Of a stretch of DNA of 64,000 nucleotides, positions 51,484-60,728 are shown one piece after another. Under the pieces are notes generated by a model. That model searched no databases, had not been told where the DNA came from, and worked only from the letters and a program-made list of their open reading frames with translations. The DNA is taken from the NCBI GenBank assembly GCA_966212505.1, contig CBIHRS010000012.1, positions 70,037-134,036 of the forward strand, written 5' to 3'. This stretch comes from CAMLIZ01 sp966212505 (GTDB taxonomy: Bacteria; Pseudomonadota; Gammaproteobacteria; Burkholderiales; Burkholderiaceae_C). Position 1 is the first letter of the stretch, and every line of letters starts with the position of its first letter. Both the position numbers and the translations under genes were made by a program.

Positions 51484-52710
51484 ATGTTCCGCATCAGCCA
51501 TTACCTGCGCGACCTCGCCGAGGCCGAGCGCACCGGCATCTACCCGCCGGTTAAGCCCAGCCGGCCCTCGGGCCCGGTGGTCATCTGGAACCTGATCCGC
51601 CGCTGCAACCTCACCTGCAAGCACTGCTACGCGCTGTCGGCCGACCACGACTACGAAGGCGAGCTGTCGACGCAGGAAGCCTTCGCCGTGATGGACGACC
51701 TCAAGGCCTGTCGCGTGCCGGTGCTCATCCTCTCCGGCGGCGAGCCGCTGCTGCGGCCCGACCTGTTCGAGATCGCGGCGCGGGCGAAGGCGATGCGCTT
51801 CTATGTCGGCCTGTCGACCAACGGCACGCTGATCGACGAGCCCATGGCCGACCGCATCGCCGCCGCGCAGTTCGACTACGTGGGCATCAGCCTCGACGGC
51901 ATCGGCGCCACGCACGACAGGTTCCGCCGGCTCGACGGTGCCTTCGAGCGCAGCCTGGCCGCGGTGCGCCACCTGCGTGCGCGCCAGGTGAAGGTGGGTC
52001 TGCGCTTCACGATGACGCAGATGAACGCGCACGACCTCGCCAACCTGCTCACGCTCATGCGCGATGAAGACGTCGACAAGTTCTACTTCTCGCACCTCAA
52101 CTACGCCGGCCGCGGCAACATCCACCGCGCCCGCGATGCGCAGTTCCAGGCCACGCGCGAGGCGCTCGACCTGCTGATCGCCACCGCCTGGGCCGATGCG
52201 CAGGCCGGCAGCCCACGCGAATACGTGACCGGCAACAACGATGCGGATGGCATCTACCTGCTGATGTGGGTGCAGCGCCATTACCCGCGCTGGGCCGAGG
52301 CGATGCGCGCGCACCTGGAGGCCTGGGGCGGCAACGCCTCGGGCGTCAACGTGGCCAACATCGACAACCTGGGCGACGTGCACCCGGACACCATGTGGTG
52401 GCACCACCGGCTGGGCAACGTGCGCGAGCGACCGTTCTCGCAGATCTGGAGCGACACCTCCGATCCGTTGATGGCCGGGCTGAAACGCCGGCCGCGCCTG
52501 GTGGGCGGGCGCTGCGCGGCCTGCGAGCACTTCGCCATCTGCGGCGGCAACACCCGTGTGCGGGCCGAGCAGGTCACCGGCAACCCGTGGGCCGAAGACC
52601 CGGGCTGCTACCTCGACGATGCCGAGATCGGGCTGGTCAATGCGTCGCCGCGCGTGATGGTCACGCCGTTCAAGAGCATCCGCATCGTCGACACCCGGGA
52701 GGCACGATGA
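51484..52710 (+). CDS. nirJ: Radical SAM enzyme NirJ (heme d1 biosynthesis)
   Basis: The 408-residue product carries the radical SAM cluster CNLTCKHC (C41, C45, C48). It also has LSGGEPLLRPDL and a C-terminal SPASM-like Cys set (CAACEHFAICGG, then PGCYL). It installs the two oxo groups of heme d1, replacing propionates on didecarboxysiroheme. Its stop overlaps the nirN start (ATGA). Confidence 0.97.
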   Translation: MFRISHYLRDLAEAERTGIYPPVKPSRPSGPVVIWNLIRRCNLTCKHCYALSADHDYEGELSTQEAFAVMDDLKACRVPVLILSGGEPLLRPDLFEIAARAKAMRFYVGLSTNGTLIDEPMADRIAAAQFDYVGISLDGIGATHDRFRRLDGAFERSLAAVRHLRARQVKVGLRFTMTQMNAHDLANLLTLMRDEDVDKFYFSHLNYAGRGNIHRARDAQFQATREALDLLIATAWADAQAGSPREYVTGNNDADGIYLLMWVQRHYPRWAEAMRAHLEAWGGNASGVNVANIDNLGDVHPDTMWWHHRLGNVRERPFSQIWSDTSDPLMAGLKRRPRLVGGRCAACEHFAICGGNTRVRAEQVTGNPWAEDPGCYLDDAEIGLVNASPRVMVTPFKSIRIVDTREAR

Positions 52711-54308
52711 ACTCCACCGTCTGGCGATGGATAGGTTCCGCACTGCTGGCGCTCGGCCTCGCATGGATGGGCGCCGACCTCGCGCAGGCGCAAACGTCCA
52801 ACGCGCCCGTGCCGGATGCAGGCGCCCTCTTCCAGCAGCACTGCGCCGCTTGCCACGGCGCGCAGCGGCTGGGCGGCATGGGCCCCGCCCTGCTGCCCGA
52901 GAGCCTGGAGCGGCTGAAGCGCAGCGAGGCGCAGCAGGTGATCACCCGCGGCCGTGTCGCGACGCAGATGCCGGCCTTCGGCCAGCAGCTCAAGGCCGAG
53001 GAGATCAGCGCGCTGGCGCAGTGGATCTACACGCCGGTGTCGCCGGCGCCGCAATGGGCCGAGGCCGACATCCGCGCCTCGCGCGTCGAGACGCCCGGCG
53101 CGAATGCATTGCCTGCAAAGCCGGTGTGGAAGGCCGACCCGATGAACCTGTTCGTCGTGGTCGAGGGCGGCGACCATCATGTGTCATTGGTCGACGGCGA
53201 TCGCTTCGAGGTGATCCACCGCTTCGCCAGCCGCTTCGCGCTGCACGGCGGGCCGAAATTCAGCCCCGACGGCCGCTACGTCTACTTCGGCTCGCGCGAC
53301 GGCTGGATCACCAAGTACGACCTGTGGAACCTCACGGTGGTGGCCGAGGTGCGGGCCGGGCTCAACATGCGCAACGTCGCGGTCTCGGGCGACGGGCGCT
53401 GGATCATGGCGGCCAACTACCTACCGCACACGCTGGCGCTGTTCGATGCCGACCTGAAGCTGGTGAAGACCTATGCCGCCACCACGCTCGACGGCCGGCA
53501 GAGCTCGCGCGTGAGCGCGGTGTACGACGCGGCACCGCGCAGGAGCTTCGTCGTGGCGCTGAAAGACATCCCAGAGCTGTGGGAGATCTCCTACGACCCG
53601 AAGGCCGAGCCGATCTTCGACGGCTATGTGCACGACTACAAGATGGGCGAAGGCATCGCCAAGCCCGGCACCTTCGGCGTGCGCCGCACTCTGCTCGACG
53701 AGCCGCTGGACGACTTCTTCTTCGACCAGGCCTACCGCCATGCGCTCGGCGCCACGCGCGCCAAGGCCGACGGCAGCCCGAGCGCCCAGGTGGTCAACCT
53801 CGACGTGCGGCGCCGCATCGCGCAGCTGCCGCTGCCCGGCATGCCGCACCTGGGCTCGGGCATCACCTTCGCGCACGACGGCGGCACCGTGCTCGCCTCG
53901 CCCAACCTGAAGGACGGCGTGATCAGCGTGATCGACATGGCCACCTGGCAGCCGGTGAAGACCATCCGCACGCCCGGCCCCGGCTTCTTCATGCGCAGCC
54001 ACGAGAACAGCCGCTATGCGTGGACCGATTCGATGATGAGCCCCACCGCGAAGGACACGATGACGCTGATCGACAAGCGCACGCTGGAGCCGGTGGCCCA
54101 GGTGCGCGAGCCGGGCAAGACGCTGGCCCACGTGGAGTTCACGCGCGACGGCCGCTACGCATTGGTGAGCCTGTGGGAGCAGGACGGCGCGCTGATCGTC
54201 TACGACGCCGAGACGCTGAAGGAAGTGAAGCGCCTGCCGATGAGCAAGCCGGTGGGCAAGTACAACGTGTGGAACAAGATCACGCGCTCGGAGGGAACGT
54301 CCCACTGA
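52707..54308 (+). CDS. nirN: Dihydro-heme d1 dehydrogenase NirN
   Basis: The 533-residue periplasmic paralogue of NirS has a signal peptide (to about residue 28) and a CAACH heme site (46-50). A d1-type propeller follows (HVSLVDGDRFEVIHRF, GPKFSPDGRYVYFGSRDG, MPHLGSGITF). NirN oxidises dihydro-heme d1 in the last step before insertion into NirS. It is the last gene of the nir operon and ends nine bases from the convergent dnr gene. Confidence 0.95.
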   Translation: MNSTVWRWIGSALLALGLAWMGADLAQAQTSNAPVPDAGALFQQHCAACHGAQRLGGMGPALLPESLERLKRSEAQQVITRGRVATQMPAFGQQLKAEEISALAQWIYTPVSPAPQWAEADIRASRVETPGANALPAKPVWKADPMNLFVVVEGGDHHVSLVDGDRFEVIHRFASRFALHGGPKFSPDGRYVYFGSRDGWITKYDLWNLTVVAEVRAGLNMRNVAVSGDGRWIMAANYLPHTLALFDADLKLVKTYAATTLDGRQSSRVSAVYDAAPRRSFVVALKDIPELWEISYDPKAEPIFDGYVHDYKMGEGIAKPGTFGVRRTLLDEPLDDFFFDQAYRHALGATRAKADGSPSAQVVNLDVRRRIAQLPLPGMPHLGSGITFAHDGGTVLASPNLKDGVISVIDMATWQPVKTIRTPGPGFFMRSHENSRYAWTDSMMSPTAKDTMTLIDKRTLEPVAQVREPGKTLAHVEFTRDGRYALVSLWEQDGALIVYDAETLKEVKRLPMSKPVGKYNVWNKITRSEGTSH

Positions 54309-54317
54309 GCGCCGGCG

Positions 54318-55016
54318 CTACTGCAGCGGATAGCGCTGCAGCCGCTGCGCATCGAGGATGCGGATGTCGCGCCGGTCGACCTCGATCAGGCCCTGCTGCT
54401 CCAGCTCGTGCAGCACGCGGCTGAAGTATTCCGGCGTGATCGACAGGCGCGAGGCGATGGTGGCCTTGCTGACCGGCAGGCTCACGGTCACCACCTCGCC
54501 GGTGGCGCAGTCTTCGACATCCTGGTTGTGCAGCAGGTAGCCGATCACGCGCTGCATGCCGCTGTGCAAGGCATAGGCCTCCACGTCGTTGACCAGCCCA
54601 TGCAGCCGGCGCGAGATGCCGGCCAGCATGCGCAGCGCGAAGCGCGGATCCTGCGCGATCTCGTCGAGCACCGCCTGCTTGCGCACCGTGAGCACCAGCC
54701 CGTCGGCCAGCGCCTGGGCGTTCACGATGTAGGGCCGGCCGGTGAACATCAGCGCCTCGCCGAAGCTGTTGCCCGGGCCGATCAGCTCGATCACCTTTTC
54801 CTGGCCTGCCGGTGAAATCGCGAACAGCTTCACCTGCCCCATCACGACCACGCTGAACTCCTGGCACGGCTCGCCGACGCGGAACAGCGTCTCGCCGCGC
54901 GTGACGCGGCGCAGCTGGCAGCCGAGCGCCAAGCGTGCGAGTTCGTCGGGCCGCATGTCGTTGAACAGCGGCAGTACCGAGAGGTAGCGCGGCACGTCGA
55001 AGCTGCGCAGGTCCAT
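54318..55016 (-). CDS. dnr: Crp/Fnr-family regulator, DNR type
   Basis: The 232-residue product has a cyclic-nucleotide-binding-like sensor domain (residues 20-130, FRVGEPCQEFSVVVMGQVKLFAISPAGQEKVIELIGPG). A dimerisation helix and a C-terminal HTH follow (VSKATIASRLSITPEYFSRVLHELEQQGLI). It has no N-terminal Cys cluster, so it is not an O2-sensing Fnr. That plus the position between nir and nor points to the NO-responsive Dnr/NnrR class, which binds heme. An FNR-type box 74 bases upstream suggests autoregulation or control by Fnr. Confidence 0.9.
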   Translation of the reverse strand: MDLRSFDVPRYLSVLPLFNDMRPDELARLALGCQLRRVTRGETLFRVGEPCQEFSVVVMGQVKLFAISPAGQEKVIELIGPGNSFGEALMFTGRPYIVNAQALADGLVLTVRKQAVLDEIAQDPRFALRMLAGISRRLHGLVNDVEAYALHSGMQRVIGYLLHNQDVEDCATGEVVTVSLPVSKATIASRLSITPEYFSRVLHELEQQGLIEVDRRDIRILDAQRLQRYPLQ

Positions 55017-55083
55017 GGCCTCACTCCTTGCCGGCAGGGACCGGCGGCTGCGCCGATTCTCGGCAGGCGGCGCGGCTCACGGC

Positions 55084-55097
55084 TTGAGCCGCATCAA
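55084..55097. promoter_or_regulatory. FNR/DNR box upstream of dnr
   Basis: TTGAGCCGCATCAA fits TTGA-N6-TCAA. Its centre is 74 bases before the dnr ATG. It overlaps the norD stop codon, so it sits in a coding 3' end. One half-site base differs from TTGAT-N4-ATCAA. Confidence 0.7.
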
Positions 55098-56929
55098 CGC
55101 GTCAACGCCGCATAGGCCAGCGCCAGCCGCCGCGGCAGCTCGGCCGGCCGGCGCACCAGCGCATAGCCCTTGTGGCCGAACAGCATCGGCAGGTAGTCGT
55201 GCGCGGCCTCGTCGATCGTCACGCAAAAAGGCGTCACGCCGGCCTCGCGCGCCTCGTGCACGGCATGGCGCGTGTCTTCCAGGCCGTAGCGGCCTTCGTA
55301 CACGTCGAGGTCGTTGGGCTTGCCGTCGGTGAGCAGCAGCAGCAGGCGCTGGCGCTCGGGCCGCTGCGCGAGCCGGCCGGTGGCATGGCGGATCGCCGCG
55401 CCCATGCGGGTGTAGTAGCCCGGCTTCACCGCGCCCACGCGGGCACGCGCCGGCAGCGCCCACGGCTCGTCGAAGCCCTTGAGCTGGTGCACCCGCACGT
55501 TCTGCCGCCGCACAGAGCTGAAGCCGAGCATCTCGAACGGATCGCCCACCGCGGCGAGCGCCTCGCCGAACACGAACAGCGCATCGCGGATCACGTCGAT
55601 CACGCGCGCCTCGGGCGTGGCCCAGGCATCGGTGGAGAGCGACAGGTCGGCCAGCAGCAGCGTCGCGAGGCTGCGCTCGGTTTCGGCACGCCGCAGGTAG
55701 ACCGGCGGCGCCTCGCTGCGGCGCTGGCCGGGCGGCGTGTCGGTGTGCTGGCGCACCCAAGCGTCGAGGTCGAATTCCTCGCCCTGCGTCACGCCCCGCT
55801 CCCAGCGCGGCGCGGCCCGCAGCACCTCGAGCCGGCGCCTCACGCGGCGCGACACCGCACGCAGCGCCGGCGGCGGCACGAAAGGCTGCGCCGTGCGCGA
55901 GACCATGCGCTGCACCGCGCAGTGTCCAGGTTGCATCGCGTTGCGGCGCCAGTCCCATTCGGGCAGCGGTTCGCCGGGGCCCAGCGGCAGGTCGTCGGCG
56001 CTGGCGCTGGGCAGGTCGAGGTCGAAGCGCACGCGCGCGGCCAGCGTCTGCCCGCCTTCGGCCACCGCGAGCGAGGGCATGTCGTTGGCCGCGGCCAGTG
56101 CGTTGCCGTCGTCATCGTCGTCGGTCGCGCGGTGGACCTTCACGTATTCGCTCCACGACAGCAGCGATTCGGCGCGGAAGAACATCATCAGGCCGCCGCG
56201 GCTGTCGGGCTGGTCGGTGCGATGGGCGCGGCGGCGCGTGCGGTCTTGCGCGGCAGGGTTTCTCATGCCCGCATCGGAGGGCTCACCCGCCGTGCGTGCG
56301 GCAGCAGCCGGCGCCATGGCGCCATGACATGCGGCCCACAGCCACACGGGGGCCACGTCGGCCGGCCCGATCGAGGTGATCGCCTCGCCCGCAGGCAAGG
56401 GTTCGCCGCGCAGCGCGGCCTGCACCCAGCGTTCGGCCGGTGCACTCGCTCCTGCAGGCGCAGGCCGCTGTGCAAGCTGCGCCTGCACCAGTGCGCGATG
56501 CCGCTGCACGAGGCCGGGAAACTGCGCCAGCGCGCGATGCGTGGCCTTCACGTTGGCGGCTATCCAGCCCTCGCCTTCGTCAGGCGCGAGGTGGGCCGTC
56601 AACGCCGCAAGCCAGAGATAGAGATCGCGGTTGAGCTCACGCTGTTCGAACACCGCGATGCGCGGCGGCAGTGCCAGCAGCTCCGGCTCGACCGACGCGG
56701 TGCAGGCCCGGTCGCCGCTGCCCGCCAGGCGCTGCAGCCAGCCGCGCGGGCCGCCCGCGGCCTCGGCCTGCGCCGGCGCCACGCGCACCGCCTGGGCGCC
56801 GCCCGCGGCGCGGAACATCAGGCCGATGGCGCGCTGCATCTCGGCCAGCGTCATGGCCGCCTCGTCATGCTCGCGGCTCGCGGCCGAGGTCACGAGCCGG
56901 TGCCACCATTGGCCGACCCACTCTTCCAT
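55094..56929 (-). CDS. norD: Nitric oxide reductase activation protein NorD
   Basis: The 611-residue product begins MEEWVGQWWHRLVT and ends in a von Willebrand A domain. The MIDAS motif is DLSLSTD (near residue 427), with LLLLTDGKPNDLD further on. NorD partners the AAA ATPase NorQ to insert the non-heme iron of NorB. Its ATG overlaps the stop of the polyferredoxin gene by one base. A much longer frame upstream is an overlap artefact. Confidence 0.93.
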   Translation of the reverse strand: MEEWVGQWWHRLVTSAASREHDEAAMTLAEMQRAIGLMFRAAGGAQAVRVAPAQAEAAGGPRGWLQRLAGSGDRACTASVEPELLALPPRIAVFEQRELNRDLYLWLAALTAHLAPDEGEGWIAANVKATHRALAQFPGLVQRHRALVQAQLAQRPAPAGASAPAERWVQAALRGEPLPAGEAITSIGPADVAPVWLWAACHGAMAPAAAARTAGEPSDAGMRNPAAQDRTRRRAHRTDQPDSRGGLMMFFRAESLLSWSEYVKVHRATDDDDDGNALAAANDMPSLAVAEGGQTLAARVRFDLDLPSASADDLPLGPGEPLPEWDWRRNAMQPGHCAVQRMVSRTAQPFVPPPALRAVSRRVRRRLEVLRAAPRWERGVTQGEEFDLDAWVRQHTDTPPGQRRSEAPPVYLRRAETERSLATLLLADLSLSTDAWATPEARVIDVIRDALFVFGEALAAVGDPFEMLGFSSVRRQNVRVHQLKGFDEPWALPARARVGAVKPGYYTRMGAAIRHATGRLAQRPERQRLLLLLTDGKPNDLDVYEGRYGLEDTRHAVHEAREAGVTPFCVTIDEAAHDYLPMLFGHKGYALVRRPAELPRRLALAYAALTR

Positions 56930-57981
56930 CAGGCGCGCTCCCTGGCAGCAGCGAGTTCCGCCTTGCGCTGGCGCAGCGTCTCGCGCACCGCATCGGCACC
57001 CACCTTCCATTCGAGCAGTGGCTCGCGCTGCTGCGCGGTCTGCGAGGTGTCGCACTGGCTGACGCAGCGGCCGCACTGCACGCACGAGAACATCATGCGC
57101 TTGATGTTGCGCGGGTTCAGCCGCATCGGGCAGGCGCGGTCGCAGGCGCTGCCCTGCGGCCAGTCGGGGGTGCTGCAGCTGCGGCAGTCGCGCGCACGGT
57201 CGCGGTCGAAGGCCACGACCATGCCTTTGGGATTGGCCATCCACGCCAGGCTCTGGAACAACCCGACCGCGCAGCCGAAGCGGCAGAACAGGTGGCGCGC
57301 AAAGGCGAACTCGAACGTGAACACACCGCTCGCGATCGCGAGAAAGCGGGCCTGGTTCGCGGTGAGCGTGCCATGCCACAGCCCGCCCCAGATCTCCTGC
57401 GGCGGCAGCAGGTAGGTCAGCAGCGTGATGGCCCACAGGAAGCCGAACACCGCGCACGACAGCGCGAACAGCGGCCACCAGCGCTTGCGCGGCGCCGGGC
57501 CTGCGCGGCCTTCGGCGGCCGAGCGCCGCTCCCACACGCTGAAGCGGCCGCTCGCGCGGTGCAGCAGCTCGTTGAGCAGTTCCACCAGCGAGAAATGCGG
57601 GCACAGCCAGCCGCAGTAGAGCCGGCCATAGCGATAGGCCACGAACAGGAAGCCGACGATCAGCGCGATCGCCGGCACGAAGCCGCGCAGCAGGATGCTC
57701 AGTGCCGTCTGCGCCGCGCTGGCGTCGCCATGCTGGAACGCGGTGATGCCCAATGACCAGCGCTGCCCCAGCACCCACAGCTGGGCCTCGTGCAGGTCGA
57801 AGCGCAGCAGGTTCAGCGACGGCGCGAGCAGGAACAGCGCGAAGAAGCCGATCTGGAAAGCCCTGCGCTTGCGCTGCAGGGCGGCGGCGCGCTCAAGGAA
57901 ACGCTGGGCCGCCCCAAGTTTCCTTGACCCCCGCGGGGGGCGGACTGGGCGCAGCCCGGTCCTGGGGGCACACTCAGTCAC
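56929..57981 (-). CDS. NapH/CcoG-like membrane polyferredoxin in the nor operon
   Basis: The 350-residue product has five or six hydrophobic helices. The sequence YCGWLCP (C123, C127) occurs within a NapH-type motif, with CRFGC at 233-237. Two ferredoxin sites follow: CRSC (266-269) with CDRAC (280-284), and CVQCGRCVSQC (C300, 303, 306, 310). It is likely an inner-membrane electron-transfer protein supplying reductant for NorBC or its assembly, by analogy to NapH, NosR and CcoG. The GTG start at 57981 overlaps norQ. Residues 5-23 lie inside a G/C-rich repeat, so the true start may be internal. Confidence 0.78.
   Translation of the reverse strand: MTECAPRTGLRPVRPPRGSRKLGAAQRFLERAAALQRKRRAFQIGFFALFLLAPSLNLLRFDLHEAQLWVLGQRWSLGITAFQHGDASAAQTALSILLRGFVPAIALIVGFLFVAYRYGRLYCGWLCPHFSLVELLNELLHRASGRFSVWERRSAAEGRAGPAPRKRWWPLFALSCAVFGFLWAITLLTYLLPPQEIWGGLWHGTLTANQARFLAIASGVFTFEFAFARHLFCRFGCAVGLFQSLAWMANPKGMVVAFDRDRARDCRSCSTPDWPQGSACDRACPMRLNPRNIKRMMFSCVQCGRCVSQCDTSQTAQQREPLLEWKVGADAVRETLRQRKAELAAARERA
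57906..57968. repeat. G/C-rich hairpin element overlapping the polyferredoxin 5' end
   Basis: Contains the palindrome CCCCCGCGGGGG (57928-57939) followed by GGGC-GCA-GCCC (57947-57957). This is the same two-stem style as the repeats at 30980 and 47958, though not the same sequence. It falls within the first 25 codons of the polyferredoxin gene, close to the norQ stop. Confidence 0.5.
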
Positions 57982-58771
57982 CGAACACCGCCCTCACCAG
58001 CTCGTCGAGCGCTGCGGCGGTGTCGGCATCGTCGGTCAAGGCATCGACGATCGCCGCGCGGCAGGCCGCCCGCACGCCGATGCCCGAGGCGATGAGCCGC
58101 GCGGTCATCACCAGCAGCCGGGTGCTCGCCGTCTCTTCGAGATCGTGGTCGGTGAGCCGGCGCAGGGCCTGCGCCAGCTGCACCAGCTGCTGCGCCAGCG
58201 CCAGCGGCACGCCGGCCTCGGTGACGACGATGCGGGCCTCGGTCTGCGCATCGGGATAGCCGAAGGTCAGCGCGACGAAGCGCTGGCGCGTGCTCGGCTT
58301 CAGGCTCTTCAGCAGGTTCTGGTAGCCGGGGTTGTACGACACCACCAGCATGAAGCCGGGCGCAGCCACCAGCGTCTCGCCGGTGCGCTCGATCGGCAGC
58401 GTGCGGCGGTCGTCGGCCAACGGATGCAGCACCACCGTGGTGTCCTTGCGCGCCTCGACCACCTCGTCGAGGTAGCAGATCGCGCCCTGCCGCACCGCGC
58501 GGGCCAGGGGGCCGTCGCACCACACGGTGTCGCCATCGCCGATCAGGTAGCGGCCCACAAGGTCGGCCGCGCTCAGGTCGTCGTGGCAGCTCACCGTGAC
58601 CAGCGGCCGCTGCAGCCGCGCGGCCATGTGCTCCACGAAGCGCGTCTTGCCGCAGCCGGTGGGGCCTTTGATCAGCAGCGGCAGGCGCTGGCGGAAGGCA
58701 TGCTCGAAGAGCTCGCATTCGCCGCCCTGCGCCGCGTAGAACGGCGCCATGCCCGCCGGTTCGATCTTCAT
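57974..58771 (-). CDS. norQ: Nitric oxide reductase activation ATPase NorQ
   Basis: The 265-residue MoxR-type AAA+ ATPase has Walker A GPTGCGKT (36-43), Walker B ICYLDEVVEA and a sensor-1-like VVSYNPGYQ. The length equals that of NorQ/CbbQ proteins. With NorD it uses ATP to install the Fe(B) centre in NorB. The ATG at 58771 begins MKIEPAGMAPFY. It follows norB by 13 bases. Confidence 0.95.
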   Translation of the reverse strand: MKIEPAGMAPFYAAQGGECELFEHAFRQRLPLLIKGPTGCGKTRFVEHMAARLQRPLVTVSCHDDLSAADLVGRYLIGDGDTVWCDGPLARAVRQGAICYLDEVVEARKDTTVVLHPLADDRRTLPIERTGETLVAAPGFMLVVSYNPGYQNLLKSLKPSTRQRFVALTFGYPDAQTEARIVVTEAGVPLALAQQLVQLAQALRRLTDHDLEETASTRLLVMTARLIASGIGVRAACRAAIVDALTDDADTAAALDELVRAVFGD

Positions 58772-58784
58772 GCGCGGTCTCCGG

Positions 58785-60230
58785 TCAACGCAGCCGCTGG
58801 GCCGGCTGCATCTGGATGCCGGCGCCGCTGCCCACCGACTCCTCGGCCTTGACCTCGCCGCCGATGAAGAAGCTGGCCAGGTAGGCCACCAGGCCCAGCA
58901 GGAAGCCGCCGCCACCGCCCAGCCGCAGCCAGTAGAAGAAGCGCAGCTGGTCCTGCGTGCTCATGTACGACATCGCGTTGCTCTCGGGCAGGCGCTGCAG
59001 CCACACCTGCAGGATGCCGGCGCCGGTGAGCGCGAGCACCATCACGCCCATGCTGACGGTCATGATCCAGAAGCTCCACATCTCGACGCTCTGTGCCTTG
59101 GCGCTGTTGGCGATGCGCCCGCGCAGCATCGGCATCGCATAGCTGATCATCGTGATGACCACCAGCACGTAGGCGCCGTAGAAGGCCAGGTGGCCGTGGG
59201 CCGCGGTGATCTGCGTGCCGTGGGTGTAGTAGTTCACCGGGCTCAGCGTATGGATGAAGCCCCACAGGCCGGCGCCGAGGAAACCCATCACCGAGGTGCC
59301 CACTGCCCACAGCACGGCCGCCTGGTTCGGATGCTCGCGGCGGCGCCGCTGCACCATGTTGAAGGCGAACACCGTCATCATGAAGAAGGGGATCGGCTCC
59401 ATCGCGGAGAACACGCTGCCGATCCACTGCCAGTAGCCCGGCAAGCCGATGAAGTAAAAGTGGTGGCCGGTGCCGAGGATGCCGGTCATCAGCGCGAAGG
59501 CGATGATCACGTACAGCCACTTGTCGATCACCTCGCGGTCGACGCCGGTGGTCTTGACCAGCACGAAGGCCAGCAGCGCGCCGAGGATCAGCTCCCACAC
59601 GCCCTCGACCCACAGGTGCACCACGAACCACCAGTACATCTTGTCGCGCACCAGGTTGTGCGGGTTCACGAAGCTGAACAGGAACATCAGCGCCAGGCCC
59701 CACAGGCCCATCAGCAGCACCAGCGAGATGCTGGTCTTGCGGCCCTTGAGCACCGTCATGCTGATGTTGTAGAGGAAGCCGAGCGCGACGACCACGATGC
59801 CCAGCTTGGTGGGCAATGGCTGCTCGAGGAACTCGCGCCCCATGGTCTGCAGCAGCTCGTTGCCGGTGAGCTCGGCGAGCTTGGCATAGGGCACCGCGAG
59901 GTAGCCCACGATGGTGAGCGCACCCGCCACGAGGAAGATCCAGAACAGCGCGACCGCGAGCTTGGGGCTGTGCAGCTCGGTCTCGGCCTCTTCGGGGATC
60001 AGGTAGTAGGCCGATCCCATGAAGCCGAACAGCAGCCACACGATCAGCAGGTTGGTGTGCACCATGCGCGCCTGGTTGAACGGCACGTACGGAAACAGGA
60101 AGTCGCCGACCAGGTATTGCAGGCCCAGCGCGAGGCCGAACACGATCTGGCCGGTGAACAGCAGCAGCGCCGCGGCGAAGTAGAGCTTGGCGACGGCTTG
60201 CGACTTGTACTTGAGGGTGGTGATGCTCAT
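58785..60230 (-). CDS. norB: Nitric oxide reductase large subunit NorB (cNor)
   Basis: The 481-residue product has twelve membrane helices. The heme and Fe(B) His ligands are visible in ARMVHTNLLIVW, WWFVVHLWVEGVWE, GTGHHFYFIG and AAHGHLAFYGAY. Glu residues near VWELILG are those required for NO reduction. It reduces 2 NO to N2O in the inner membrane and takes electrons from NorC. The short N-terminus without a quinol domain shows the cytochrome c-dependent type. The ATG follows norC by ten bases. Confidence 0.97.
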   Translation of the reverse strand: MSITTLKYKSQAVAKLYFAAALLLFTGQIVFGLALGLQYLVGDFLFPYVPFNQARMVHTNLLIVWLLFGFMGSAYYLIPEEAETELHSPKLAVALFWIFLVAGALTIVGYLAVPYAKLAELTGNELLQTMGREFLEQPLPTKLGIVVVALGFLYNISMTVLKGRKTSISLVLLMGLWGLALMFLFSFVNPHNLVRDKMYWWFVVHLWVEGVWELILGALLAFVLVKTTGVDREVIDKWLYVIIAFALMTGILGTGHHFYFIGLPGYWQWIGSVFSAMEPIPFFMMTVFAFNMVQRRRREHPNQAAVLWAVGTSVMGFLGAGLWGFIHTLSPVNYYTHGTQITAAHGHLAFYGAYVLVVITMISYAMPMLRGRIANSAKAQSVEMWSFWIMTVSMGVMVLALTGAGILQVWLQRLPESNAMSYMSTQDQLRFFYWLRLGGGGGFLLGLVAYLASFFIGGEVKAEESVGSGAGIQMQPAQRLR

Positions 60231-60240
60231 GTCGTGCTCC

Positions 60241-60675
60241 TCAGCCTTCGATGTTGGGAGGCCACTTCTCGGTGTTGACCTCGCTCGTCCACTTGAGGAA
60301 CTCGACCATGTCGTCGAGCTGCTGCTCGCTCAGGTTGAACTGCGGCATCTGGCGCCGTCCCGGCGCGTGCGTGGGCTGGGCCTTGATCCAGGCCTTGATG
60401 AACTCGCCGCCGCGGCGCTTGTACACATTGCCCAGCTCGGGCGCGAAGTACGCGCCTTCGCCGAGCAGCGTGTGGCAGCCGATGCAGTTGCGCGTCTCCC
60501 AGATCTGCTTGCCGCGCACGACGGCCGGCGTGATCTCGGAGGCATGCGAGCGCTCAGGAATGCGCTGCTCGCTGTGGAAGACGATGGCAGCGAAGAGGAA
60601 CGCGAAGAACGCGCTGCTGCCGTAGAAGATGTTGCGGGCCGCCTGTTTGGTGAACCCGGTCCGGTGCTGGCTCAT
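60241..60675 (-). CDS. norC: Nitric oxide reductase small subunit NorC
   Basis: The 144-residue membrane-anchored cytochrome c has one helix (about 17-34). Its heme site is CIGCH (64-68) and an axial Met lies in RRQMPQF (M110). It delivers electrons to NorB. An FNR/DNR box at 60735-60748 is centred 66 bases upstream of its ATG, making it the first gene of norCBQ-polyferredoxin-norD. Confidence 0.97.
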   Translation of the reverse strand: MSQHRTGFTKQAARNIFYGSSAFFAFLFAAIVFHSEQRIPERSHASEITPAVVRGKQIWETRNCIGCHTLLGEGAYFAPELGNVYKRRGGEFIKAWIKAQPTHAPGRRQMPQFNLSEQQLDDMVEFLKWTSEVNTEKWPPNIEG

Positions 60676-60728
60676 GTGGCCCCCGTCGGTGAGAACGATG
60701 GGCCATAGCCTAGTTTTCCGGTCGGGTT

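Noticed and set aside
55094..57778. An 894-residue form of NorD
   Set aside because: The extension is out of frame with the polyferredoxin gene and unrelated to NorD. The ATG at 56929 fits the overlap with that gene.
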